Source: Aliihoeflea sp052435735
GTDB lineage: Bacteria > Pseudomonadota > Alphaproteobacteria > Rhizobiales > Rhizobiaceae
Assembly (NCBI GenBank): GCA_052435735.1
Contig: JBQVNB010000008.1
Span: forward strand, 62,001-126,000
DNA: 64,000 nucleotides
Direction of reading: 5' to 3'
A program made the translations under genes and the position numbers. Below are positions 6,805 to 14,375 of this stretch, one piece after another. Under the pieces are notes generated by a model. It had not been told where the DNA came from. It saw only the letters and a program-made list of their open reading frames with translations, and ran no database searches. Each line of letters starts with the position of its first letter. The stretch's first letter is position 1.

Positions 6805-8283
6805 TCAATGACCGGCTGCTTCGCCTGCGTCGGCGATCGCGGCCCCACCTCCACCCCCTGACCCGCCGCCGGAGCGGCCTCCGTAAATGGTCGGCGCGAG
6901 ATTGGCTTCTGCGAGCCAGAAGTCGCGCTTTGCATCGACCGACAGGAGCACGGAATTGATCCTTGCGCGTGTGTCGGCCAGCAGCTCGAAAGTGCTGGTG
7001 ATCATGGCGTTATAGGTCAGCAGGGCTTCTTCATCGATCGTCGTGCGAAGCGGGAGGACGTTGTTCCGATAGTGGCGGGCAATGTCGTAGCTGGACTTAT
7101 AGGTGTCGTATGCGGAGCGTGCCTCGGACCGGACGTTGACCGCCTGCTCGGCCAGCCGGTTGGCTGCCGCCATGTATTCGAGTTCTGCGCGCCGCATTCG
7201 GGCACGACCGCTGTCGAAGATCGGAATGGCGAACTCGACCTCGAGATCCACCTTCGGCGACACGGAAACGTCCCGCTTCCCATCTTCGATCTCGCCTTCG
7301 ACTTCCAGGCCCGCTACCAACGCGATGTCGGTCGCGTATTTGGTGGCTTCGGTCAGGCCGTACTGTTTCGCCAGCGCCTCGAGATCCAAGGCAGCCGCCT
7401 TCAGATCGGCTCGGTGGCCCAAGGCGTCGGTTTCGATGGTCTCAACCCGGGCGAGCGATTTCGGCAGCGAGGGCAACTGGTTCGGCACCTCGTATTCGAT
7501 GTCCGATCCCCAAAGCCCCATCAGGCGGGTGAGTTCGGCCTTGGCGGTTCGGGCGGCAAGTCTCGCCCGCGCCGTTTCGCCCGCCAGTTCCGCATAAAAG
7601 ACGTGCTCGCGCGCCTGTCCGGATTTGTTGAGCGCACCAGTTTCGCCGAGCCTGGCCGCGAGTTCCGACGAAGCATCGGCAGCGGCCTTAGCCTGATTGA
7701 GGTAAGCGACGCGCTCCCACGCTGAGGCAGCCTCGATCCAGGCCCGCCTCGTCTCTGCGGCCAGCGACAAGGTAGCTACGGCGGCGTCGAGTTGTGCCTT
7801 CCGGAAGCGCGTGTCGGCGATGTCGATGCGCCGGTCCCGCGTCACGAGCGCGAAGATGTTGTTGACGATCATCCCTTCGAGCGCGCGGAAGGCACCGAGC
7901 TCCGGCGCGCCGATGCCGAGCACCCCGATCGAAGCCGTCGGGTTGACGAACATCGTCTCCTGCCAGGCATCGGTTGCCGACAGCCCGAGTTCCGCATAGG
8001 CGGCCTGCAGGCCCCTATTGTTCAGCAGGGCGACCTGGACCGCCGTATCAGCGCCGACGGTCTTGCCCTGCACCATGCCCCGGACCTGCGACGTCGTCCT
8101 GTCAGCGGTCTGCCTGTCCTGTATCCAGACGGCGTTCTTCCCGGTCGCCGTCCGGGTAGCAGCTTGCACCGTTCCGAAACCCGCAAGCGAATCGCCGTAA
8201 AGGGCCTCCTGCGCGGTTGCCGCACACCCGCCGATGAAGAGCGGCAAGGCAACGATCGACGCCGTTCGCGCAACGCGGTTCAT
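6805..8283 (-). CDS. TolC-family outer-membrane efflux lipoprotein (CusC-like)
   Basis: The 492-residue protein has a lipoprotein signal with lipobox Cys20 and long alpha-helical repeats of the outer-membrane efflux protein family, arranged as two similar halves (about 90-280 and 300-460). Such proteins form trimeric channels through the outer membrane for RND or other exporters. The tail (about 470-492) is Gly-rich. The start ATG overlaps the stop of the small lipoprotein gene (ATGA) and has a GGGAGG site. No inner-membrane pump or periplasmic adaptor is encoded nearby, so the partner must lie elsewhere, or the channel serves the oxidase system directly. Copper specificity is inferred from the operon. 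Confidence 0.85.
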   Translation of the reverse strand: MNRVARTASIVALPLFIGGCAATAQEALYGDSLAGFGTVQAATRTATGKNAVWIQDRQTADRTTSQVRGMVQGKTVGADTAVQVALLNNRGLQAAYAELGLSATDAWQETMFVNPTASIGVLGIGAPELGAFRALEGMIVNNIFALVTRDRRIDIADTRFRKAQLDAAVATLSLAAETRRAWIEAASAWERVAYLNQAKAAADASSELAARLGETGALNKSGQAREHVFYAELAGETARARLAARTAKAELTRLMGLWGSDIEYEVPNQLPSLPKSLARVETIETDALGHRADLKAAALDLEALAKQYGLTEATKYATDIALVAGLEVEGEIEDGKRDVSVSPKVDLEVEFAIPIFDSGRARMRRAELEYMAAANRLAEQAVNVRSEARSAYDTYKSSYDIARHYRNNVLPLRTTIDEEALLTYNAMITSTFELLADTRARINSVLLSVDAKRDFWLAEANLAPTIYGGRSGGGSGGGGGAAIADAGEAAGH

Positions 8284-8501
8284 TGGCCGCCTCCCGGCCC
8301 TTGGGCATCGTTCTGCTGCCGCCACGGGCGCGGCTCGACCGGGACGCGGTGCGTGTAGGCACCGATCGGGTTGTGATGATGGAGGCGGCTCGCCTCATAG
8401 GGCAGTGCGGGCGAACGCGTCGGCGTGACGTCGGCCGGCAATGTCGCCGCGCAGCCGCCCACGAATAGCGGCAGCGCGACCATCGAAACGGTCTTCTTCA
8501 T
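8280..8501 (-). CDS. small lipoprotein of the copper operon
   Basis: The 73-residue protein has a lipoprotein signal with lipobox FVGGC (Cys17). The mature peptide is Pro-rich with a His triplet (41-43). Its stop overlaps the start of the TolC-like gene (ATGA), so the two are translationally coupled. The signal segment VALPLFVGGCAAT is almost the same as that of the TolC-like protein (VALPLFIGGCAAT), which suggests a local duplication. Function is unknown; it may be a small envelope partner of the channel. Confidence 0.65.
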   Translation of the reverse strand: MKKTVSMVALPLFVGGCAATLPADVTPTRSPALPYEASRLHHHNPIGAYTHRVPVEPRPWRQQNDAQGPGGGQ

Positions 8502-8585
8502 ATGAATTACCTGATCTTTGAATTCGACGAGCGCCGACCGCTGGCGGATTCCCGGCGGTCACGGCCTCAGGAGGCGGAATTCAGA

Positions 8586-8987
8586 TCAGGCGTTCGGAGG
8601 ACGATGCGGCAGAACCCACTCGCCGGGCGCGACGTCGGCGTCGAGCACGTCATGCGAGACACTCACCGGCTCCCGCGATGCCAATGCGTAGGTAGGAACG
8701 ATGCAAGCGACGCCCATGCAGAACAGGTCACAGCACTTGTCGGCCAACTTGACCGGACCGGATCCTGCCTCTGAGTCGGTTGCGGCTTCGGCTTCGGGAT
8801 GATGCTCGTGCGCGGCCGCCTCGTGGCCGCCGGCGTCCATAGACATGGCGGCATGGTGGTCTGGACTTGCGGACGGGCCGCCCGCTGATGCGGCCTGGGC
8901 GTACGGACCGACCAGAAGCACGAACGCGACCAGCAACTTCGTTGCAAGTCGCAGCACGCGTGTCGATATCCGGCGCGATTCATCCAT
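8586..8987 (-). CDS. exported His/Met-rich protein heading the copper operon
   Basis: The 133-residue protein has a signal peptide or membrane segment (about 14-33), a His/Met/Glu-rich stretch (43-65) and a Cys cluster (CCDLFCMGVAC, about 85-95), which together look like a metal-binding protein. I do not recognise the family with certainty; small proteins with this layout are common in copper islands and some are labelled DUF2946-like. A putative promoter (TTGACC, 17 bases, CATAGC) would start transcription within about 2 bases of the ATG, and no ribosome site is seen, so translation may be leaderless. Confidence 0.6.
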   Translation of the reverse strand: MDESRRISTRVLRLATKLLVAFVLLVGPYAQAASAGGPSASPDHHAAMSMDAGGHEAAAHEHHPEAEAATDSEAGSGPVKLADKCCDLFCMGVACIVPTYALASREPVSVSHDVLDADVAPGEWVLPHRPPNA

Positions 8988-8995
8988 GTTCTGAT

Positions 8996-9050
8996 GCTAT
9001 GCGCGAACCCCCGTTGATGGTCAAGTGCACGGTTCTTTACAATTTTGTAA
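8996..9050 (-). promoter_or_regulatory. promoter and CopR-type box of the copper operon
   Basis: Read on the minus strand, an inverted repeat TTACAAAATTGTAA (9037-9050) is followed by TTGACC (-35, 9019-9024), a 17-base spacer and CATAGC (-10, 8996-9001). The same repeat pattern lies at 2182-2195. It faces the operon running from 8987 down to 4592. The assignment to the CopR-like regulator is inference. Confidence 0.55.
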
Positions 9051-9137
9051 GCTGAATGACTGCGACGGGGCCGCCGCCTCTCGCCTGCGGCAAACCAGGC
9101 CGTTGCCGCAGGGGGCTCAGTTCATGCGCCGTCTTGA

Positions 9138-9470
9138 TCAAGCCGCCATGCGGCGGCACGATTCCGCGCAACGGCGGCAGGCTTCTACGCATTCCGCCAT
9201 GTCGCCGACCCGCTCGCAATCATCCGCGCATTGGGTGCAGATTTCCGCGCATTCGGCACAAACATGTTTGTGATGCTCCGAACCGATCAACATGAAGTGG
9301 GCGGCGGTCCGGCAGATTTCGGCGCACGCCATCATGAGCGTGAAGTGCTTCTTGGCGGTGTGCTCGCCGCCCATCTCCAGGCAGTGCCCAATCGCGTTCG
9401 ACAGGCAGACGCCGTAGCAGTCCAGGCACTCCTCGATGCAACGTTTCATTTCGGGGTCCATGTGATGCAT
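9138..9470 (-). CDS. four-helix-bundle copper storage protein (Csp-like)
   Basis: The 110-residue protein carries 16 Cys (11, 15, 18, 22, 30, 49, 53, 71, 74, 78, 81, 85, 94, 98, 101, 105), mostly spaced CxxxC, CxxC or CxxxxxxxC so that they line the core of a four-helix bundle. This pattern is that of the Csp copper-storage proteins, which bind many Cu(I) ions per monomer. There is no signal peptide, which fits the cytosolic Csp3 type rather than the exported Csp1 type. The ATG at 9470 has an AGGAG site; the longer frame upstream has no plausible protein content. It appears to be a single-gene unit between two copper operons. Confidence 0.85.
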   Translation of the reverse strand: MHHMDPEMKRCIEECLDCYGVCLSNAIGHCLEMGGEHTAKKHFTLMMACAEICRTAAHFMLIGSEHHKHVCAECAEICTQCADDCERVGDMAECVEACRRCAESCRRMAA

Positions 9471-9687
9471 GCGGTTTCTCCTTTGGATCGGTGATGGACG
9501 GGACATGCCTTCGAAGCTTGGCCCACCCGCTATCCAATAGATGGAGATACGGGTTGTTCCCCCGATCGAAGACGCAGCCGTCTTGCTCGCAAGCAGGAGA
9601 CCCTCCCCGCCGTCCTGTTCGATGCCCAAACGAGAACCGCTCCAGCCACGGATGAACACCGCGCGCGGGAACATGGAGTTTATCACC

Positions 9688-9762
9688 GACAACCAGCCTT
9701 CCTCGCCTGGAATCGGCGTGAACCGCACGCCACGGTCTGTGGCGCGGTTCACGCTGGTTGTC
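9688..9762. repeat. interrupted inverted repeat
   Basis: The right arm (9744-9762) is one continuous 19-base run. Its complement on the left is split into GACAACCAGC (9688-9697) and GCGTGAACCGC (9716-9726), separated by 18 extra bases. It could fold into a long bulged hairpin. Role unknown. Confidence 0.6.
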
Positions 9763-9796
9763 CTACGTCGCCTCCCAAGTCCCAAAGGCTCAGCAG

Positions 9797-9823
9797 CGAT
9801 CTCCCGCCGTCGGCGGGAGATCG
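9797..9823. repeat. 27-base perfect palindrome
   Basis: CGATCTCCCGCCG and its exact complement flank a single central T. No U-run follows on either strand, so it is not an ordinary terminator; it may be an operator or a repeat remnant. Confidence 0.6.
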
Positions 9824-9897
9824 TTCGCGTACAACCTTCGGGATTGAGATAAAGCGTCTTCTGCGCCGCCTCGCTGCTGGATGCGACCAAGACTGGT

Positions 9898-10389
9898 CTA
9901 TGGCTGGCGGTCCAGCCGCGCAGCGATGCGATCCATCTGGTCGATCTCGGAACGTTGCGCCTCGATGATCTCCGCGCACAAATCCACCAGTTCTTGGTCG
10001 GCCAAGGCCGCTTCGCGGCACATCAGGATGGCCCCCGAATGATGGGGGATCATCGACGCGATGAATTGCCGGTCGTCGATCAGCGCCTGAGCGCGCGTCG
10101 CCCAGAACGATCCGATGGTCAGGGCAACGAACGCCCCGTACATGACCAGGTTCAGGGCTTTGCGGCGGTACATGCCGCCCATGGTGGCGAGCATGAAGAC
10201 GCCCATCGGAGCCCACATCGTCACGGCCATGTAGGCCATGTTCAGGTTGTTCCGAAAGTCAGCCGGACCGTCGATCATCGTGAACATCACGACGTACATG
10301 ACGACCAGGCTGAGCGCCATGTTGACCCAGAGCATCAGATAGGGCCGCGCGTGGCCGGAATGGCCCTTGGAATGCGCATGGTTGTCCAT
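9898..10389 (-). CDS. DUF305-type membrane protein
   Basis: The 163-residue protein has a His-rich N-terminus (3-13), about three membrane segments (about 17-37, 49-69 and 77-96) and a C-terminal DUF305 segment with the conserved MIPHHSGAILMCREAA motif (113-128) and a helical tail. DUF305 proteins are common in copper and other metal operons; the HH and Met residues suggest metal binding, but the biochemical role is not established. The ATG chosen has nearby AGGA and GGAG sites and lies 19 bases after the previous stop. It is the last gene of the CopZ-led operon. Confidence 0.8.
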   Translation of the reverse strand: MDNHAHSKGHSGHARPYLMLWVNMALSLVVMYVVMFTMIDGPADFRNNLNMAYMAVTMWAPMGVFMLATMGGMYRRKALNLVMYGAFVALTIGSFWATRAQALIDDRQFIASMIPHHSGAILMCREAALADQELVDLCAEIIEAQRSEIDQMDRIAARLDRQP

Positions 10390-10408
10390 GTTTCCTGTTC
10401 TCCTTCTG

Positions 10409-11182
10409 TCAGTGGCCAAGGCCCATGCCCATTGGCTTCAAAAGCATCCAGACTGCCATGGCGACCATCATCAGGTTCTCCGTCAGGGAGACGAAGCCGA
10501 GCGGAACGTTGCTGTCGCCGCCGACGCAGGCGCACTTCAATTCGCGCTTGTCGACATAGACGGCCTTGAACACGGAAACCGCGCCGATCGTGCCGATAAA
10601 CAAGGCGACTGGGATCGAAAGCCACATCAGGACACCGGCGATCATCAACACGCCCGCCAACCCCTCGGCGAACGGATAGACATAGGCGTAGCGGACCCAG
10701 CGTTGCGCCAGGAGGTCGTAATTAAGGAACATCGTCGCGAAGCCGTCGATGTCCTTGAGCTTCTGCAGCGCGAGAAGACACATGGCGATGGCGATGAACC
10801 ACTCGCCCGCAGCGATGGTGAATGCACTCCCGAACGCCGCCCAGCTCGCCGCAAAGGCCATCAGGGCGGCCATCGCGAACAGGGCGATGACGGGCGTATA
10901 GGTGACCGCGTCCTTGTCCTTCGTCTCCTTGCCGAAATAGGCCCGCAGGTCGTCATATCCGCCGACCCGCGCGCCCTCGATGAAGGTTTGCGGCGTCGTC
11001 TCGACCCCATGCTTGGCCTTGAAGGCGTCGATCTCGTCGCGGGAGGTCAATTGATGATCCTCGACCTCGTAACCTTCGCGCTTCAGGAGGTCGAGCGCCT
11101 TCAGACCCCAAGGACAGGTGTGTTCCGGCGTGACCATCCGGTAGAGGTCAGCACTTTTGTTTCTTCTGACATCCATTGCCAT
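10409..11182 (-). CDS. glutaredoxin-like domain fused to MauE-type membrane domain
   Basis: The 257-residue protein has a thioredoxin-fold, glutaredoxin-like domain (about 10-88) with CPWG at 23-26 instead of CPYC, so only the first active-site Cys remains, and a cis-Pro in TTPQTF (62-67). Four or so membrane helices of the MauE/DoxX type follow (about 95-250), with a Cys pair CAC (about 219-221). The family is thought to move electrons across the membrane for thiol redox work. Placement in the CopZ operon suggests a role in keeping copper-protein thiols reduced, which is inference. A second in-frame ATG at 11176 has the better-spaced AGGGA site and may be the true start. Confidence 0.78.
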   Translation of the reverse strand: MAMDVRRNKSADLYRMVTPEHTCPWGLKALDLLKREGYEVEDHQLTSRDEIDAFKAKHGVETTPQTFIEGARVGGYDDLRAYFGKETKDKDAVTYTPVIALFAMAALMAFAASWAAFGSAFTIAAGEWFIAIAMCLLALQKLKDIDGFATMFLNYDLLAQRWVRYAYVYPFAEGLAGVLMIAGVLMWLSIPVALFIGTIGAVSVFKAVYVDKRELKCACVGGDSNVPLGFVSLTENLMMVAMAVWMLLKPMGMGLGH

Positions 11183-11272
11183 TCCCTTCCCTGTGTGAAG
11201 TTGCCCGACGCTGCGACTGGCCGAAATCGGACGTCGCCGATCCCGGCCGGTATTTCGCGCCGACTGCGCCCA

Positions 11273-11434
11273 TCATTCCGTGTCGACTGGATTGCCGGGT
11301 TGGGCGCTGCCGTGATCGTCATGTCCAGGCGCAGCGTCGGTCGCCGTAGTCGCGCCGATCTGGCTCTGGGCGTAGGCGAGGCCTGCGGCCGCAACGAGGG
11401 AGGCCGCGATGAAGATGGGGGTCAACTTGTCCAT
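11273..11434 (-). CDS. 53-residue exported protein
   Basis: A short frame starts at an ATG 12 bases past the CopZ-like stop, with a strong GGAGGG site 6 bases upstream. The product has a signal peptide (1-22, cut near AYA-QS) and a 31-residue mature peptide with a GHDDHG stretch (37-42). The ribosome site, signal peptide and operon position argue that it is real. No family recognised; a small periplasmic metal-binding peptide is possible. Confidence 0.6.
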   Translation of the reverse strand: MDKLTPIFIAASLVAAAGLAYAQSQIGATTATDAAPGHDDHGSAQPGNPVDTE

Positions 11435-11445
11435 CGCGCCCTCCG

Positions 11446-11640
11446 TCAAAATGGTTGGGCCGGGTAACCGGCGTCGGCCAATGCGCGTTCGACCGCGGGG
11501 GCGCTGGCCGTGGTCTCGATCTTTACGGTCCTGGCCACCGTGTCGGCCTCCACCTTAGCTGCCGGATCCATCGCCGTGACGGTTGCCGTCACAGTCTTCA
11601 CGCACCCGCCGCAGGCCATTTTCTCGATCTTGAACTGCAT
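11446..11640 (-). CDS. CopZ-like copper chaperone (HMA domain)
   Basis: The 64-residue protein is a single heavy-metal-associated domain with metal site MACGGC (C10, C13), the expected length for CopZ. CopZ carries Cu(I) in the cytosol to CopA ATPases, and here copA lies divergently 192 bases away. A CueR-type promoter (11673-11703) faces it. It opens an operon with a small exported protein, a glutaredoxin-MauE fusion and a DUF305 protein. GGC between the cysteines instead of the usual xS is a mild variation. Confidence 0.88.
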   Translation of the reverse strand: MQFKIEKMACGGCVKTVTATVTAMDPAAKVEADTVARTVKIETTASAPAVERALADAGYPAQPF

Positions 11641-11672
11641 GTCGGTCTCCTTTTTTCCTCGACTAAGGAGGG

Positions 11673-11703
11673 CTTATGCGGCTTCCCGCCGCTGGAAGGT
11701 CAA
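11673..11703 (-). promoter_or_regulatory. CueR-type promoter for the copZ operon
   Basis: Read on the minus strand: TTGACC (-35, 11698-11703), a 19-base spacer and CATAAG (-10, 11673-11678). The long 19-base spacer and the ACCTTCC-N7-GGAAGC type dyad within it are hallmarks of MerR-family, CueR-like copper promoters. No cueR gene was found in this window. Confidence 0.75.
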
Positions 11704-11764
11704 CAGACGTCCGGCAAGAAAAGTCGCCATTTGTGATGATAAGCGAATCGGCCGGAATGAAAGC

Positions 11765-11795
11765 TTGACCTTCCAGCGACCGGAAGCGCCATCGT
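11765..11795 (+). promoter_or_regulatory. CueR-type promoter for copA
   Basis: TTGACC (-35, 11765-11770), a 19-base spacer and CATCGT (-10, 11790-11795) carry the dyad ACCTTCC-N7-GGAAGC. This closely resembles the E. coli copA promoter bound by CueR. It stands back to back with the copZ promoter. Confidence 0.75.
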
Positions 11796-11832
11796 CGCCC
11801 AAGATTGAACGCCCACAGAAGGAGAAGCGGCT

Positions 11833-14343
11833 GTGAACGCTCCGTTCCGCAACAACCAATCCTCGTCGACGACATCGCTGGCTGTGGAAGGCATGAGCTG
11901 CGCGTCCTGCGTGGGCAGGGTCGAGCACGCCTTATCGAAAGTCCCGGGCGTCGAGAATGTTTCGGTCAATCTCGCGACCGAGAAAGCAACCATCCGCGGA
12001 ACGAACCTCGACCGGAACGCGCTGGCAAAGGCCGTCGAGGCCGCCGGCTACGCTGTGGCGGCCGAACATTCGGTATCCATGGCCATCGACGGCATGAGCT
12101 GTGCCTCGTGCGTCGGAGCCGTCGAGAGAGCACTGCGGCAGGTTCCGGGCGTCACGGACGCATCGGTCAATCTCGCGACGGAACGGGCGACGATCGCCGG
12201 TTCGGCGGACATGCGGGACCTGGCGGCAGCGGTCGCGGCTGCCGGCTACGAAGCGCGGGCCATCGACGATGCCGGAACGGCGGCTGAAACCGTCGACGAG
12301 AGAAAGGACGAGGAGCGCCGCGAATTACGGCGCGATCTCATGCTCGCCGCCTTGCTCACGCTGCCCGTCTTCATTCTTGAGATGGGCTCGCATCTCGTAC
12401 CGGCGATCCATGAACTGATCGCCAATACGATCGGTATTCGGGGGAGCTGGTACATCCAGTATGCGCTCACCACCCTCGTCCTGTTCGTGCCGGGCATCCG
12501 CTTCTACCGGAAGGGCTTTCCCGCCCTGCTGCGCGCGACACCCGACATGAATTCGCTCGTCGCCGTGGGGACGATCGCCGCCTATGGCTATTCGCTTGTA
12601 GCCACCTTCGCGCCCGCCTTGCTGCCCGAAGGCACCGTCAACGTCTATTACGAGGCGGCCACGGTGATCGTGACGTTGATCCTTCTCGGCCGCTATCTCG
12701 AAGCGCGGGCAAAAGGCCGGACGTCGGAGGCGATCAAGAGGCTCGTCGGATTGCAGGCCAAGACCGCGCGCGTGCGCCGCGGGGAAGCGACGGTCGAACT
12801 GCCGATTGCGGAAGTGGCCACGGGAGACGTCATCGACGTTCGTCCCGGCGAGCGTATCCCGGTCGACGGCGAACTCGTCGAGGGAGAGAGCTATGTCGAC
12901 GAATCCATGATCACGGGCGAACCGGTTCCGGTATCCAAGTCGCCCGGCAGCGGCGTCGTGGGCGGCACCGTCAACCAGAAGGGCGCGTTCGCTTTCCAGG
13001 CGACCGCCGTCGGCAGCCAAACCGTGCTGGCGCAGATCATCCGCATGGTCGAGGAGGCGCAGGGTTCGAAACTGCCGATCCAGGCCCTGGTTGACAGGAT
13101 CACGATGTGGTTTGTTCCGGCCGTGATGGCCGTCGCGGTCCTGACCTTCGCGGTCTGGCTAGTCTTCGGTCCGTCACCCGCGCTGACCTTCGCCCTCGTC
13201 AACGCCGTCGCCGTCCTCATCATCGCCTGCCCCTGCGCCATGGGGCTTGCAACGCCGACATCGATCATGGTCGGCACCGGCCGCGGCGCGGAAATGGGCG
13301 TGCTTTTCCGCAAGGGCGAGGCCCTGCAGTCTTTGAAAGACGCCCGGGTCGTCGCTTTCGACAAGACCGGGACGTTGACCGAGGGCAAGCCGACGCTCAC
13401 TGATTTTGAGACGGCGGATGGATTCGACCGCTCCATGGTTCTGGCACTGGTCGCCGCGGTGGAGTCGAAGTCGGAACATCCGATCGCGGGTGCGATCGTC
13501 GACGCGGCGCAGGCGGAGGGCATCGCGCTTCCCGAAATCGAGTCTTTCGAATCGGTGACGGGCCTGGGCGTCCGCGGTGTGTCCGACAGCGTGCGGATCG
13601 AGGTCGGTGCGGACAGGTTCATGGCAAAAATCGGCGTCGACGTTTCCCGCTTCCGCGTCAAGGCGGACCAGCTCGCCGTCGAGGGCAAGACGCCACTCTA
13701 TGCCGCGGTCGGCGGCAGACCGGCTGCCGTCATCGCGGTTGCTGATCCGATCAAGCCCGCGACGCCCCACGCGATTGCCGCGCTTCACCGCCTCGGCCTC
13801 AAGGTGGCGATGATCACCGGCGACAATGCGCGTACGGCGCAGGCGATTGCCGACCGTATCGGCATCGACGACGTCGTCTCGGAAGTGCTCCCCGACGGCA
13901 AGGTCGAGGCGATCCGCCGCCTCAAGTGCGAGCATGGCGCGGTGGCGTTCGTCGGTGACGGGATCAACGACGCTCCGGCGCTCGCCGAAGCCGACGTGGG
14001 TCTGGCCATCGGAACGGGAACGGATATCGCGATCGAGGCGGCCGATGTGGTCCTGATGTCCGGAAGCCTGCAGGTAATCCCGAACGCCATCGCCCTGTCG
14101 AAAGCGACGATCGGCAACATCCGGCAGAACCTGTTCTGGGCCTTCGCCTACAACACGGCGCTGATCCCGGTCGCGGCGGGCATCCTGTACCCCGCGTTCG
14201 GAATCCTCCTGTCGCCTGTCCTCGCGGCCGGAGCGATGGCCCTCTCGAGCGTGTTCGTTCTCGCAAACGCGTTGCGCCTGAGGCGATTCACCTCAAATGT
14301 CGCTCTGGAGATCGACGATGCCTTGTACGAGCGTCATGGATAA
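11833..14343 (+). CDS. copA: Cu(I)-exporting P1B-type ATPase CopA
   Basis: The 836-residue pump exports Cu(I) from the cytosol. Two N-terminal HMA domains carry GMSCASC (C23/C26 and C90/C93). Eight membrane helices follow, with the CPC metal site at 466-468, the actuator TGE at 361-363, phosphorylated Asp510 in DKTGTLTEG, MITGDN and GDGINDAPAL. The YN pair in helix 7 and the MALSS segment in helix 8 mark the Cu(I)-specific P1B-1 class. The start is a GTG with a GGAG site just upstream, within reach of the CueR-type promoter at 11765-11795. The CopZ-like gene is divergent. Confidence 0.95.
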   Translation: MNAPFRNNQSSSTTSLAVEGMSCASCVGRVEHALSKVPGVENVSVNLATEKATIRGTNLDRNALAKAVEAAGYAVAAEHSVSMAIDGMSCASCVGAVERALRQVPGVTDASVNLATERATIAGSADMRDLAAAVAAAGYEARAIDDAGTAAETVDERKDEERRELRRDLMLAALLTLPVFILEMGSHLVPAIHELIANTIGIRGSWYIQYALTTLVLFVPGIRFYRKGFPALLRATPDMNSLVAVGTIAAYGYSLVATFAPALLPEGTVNVYYEAATVIVTLILLGRYLEARAKGRTSEAIKRLVGLQAKTARVRRGEATVELPIAEVATGDVIDVRPGERIPVDGELVEGESYVDESMITGEPVPVSKSPGSGVVGGTVNQKGAFAFQATAVGSQTVLAQIIRMVEEAQGSKLPIQALVDRITMWFVPAVMAVAVLTFAVWLVFGPSPALTFALVNAVAVLIIACPCAMGLATPTSIMVGTGRGAEMGVLFRKGEALQSLKDARVVAFDKTGTLTEGKPTLTDFETADGFDRSMVLALVAAVESKSEHPIAGAIVDAAQAEGIALPEIESFESVTGLGVRGVSDSVRIEVGADRFMAKIGVDVSRFRVKADQLAVEGKTPLYAAVGGRPAAVIAVADPIKPATPHAIAALHRLGLKVAMITGDNARTAQAIADRIGIDDVVSEVLPDGKVEAIRRLKCEHGAVAFVGDGINDAPALAEADVGLAIGTGTDIAIEAADVVLMSGSLQVIPNAIALSKATIGNIRQNLFWAFAYNTALIPVAAGILYPAFGILLSPVLAAGAMALSSVFVLANALRLRRFTSNVALEIDDALYERHG

Positions 14344-14375
14344 CCGTCACCGCGAGCATCATGCCCGAGTGCCCA

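Larger units (their letters stand above)
9471..9897. other. gene-free stretch rich in inverted repeats
   Basis: A minus-strand frame spans this stretch, but its translation resembles no protein and lacks a ribosome site. The stretch holds a nested inverted repeat at 9688-9762 and a perfect palindrome at 9797-9823. It probably also contains the promoter of the copper-storage gene. Confidence 0.5.

Noticed and set aside
9471..9890. Upstream extension of the copper-storage frame
   Set aside because: No ribosome site or protein-like content; a good AGGAG site precedes the internal ATG.
11101..11394. 97-residue minus-strand frame before the Grx-MauE gene
   Set aside because: It overlaps a better supported 53-residue gene in another frame and has no plausible start.
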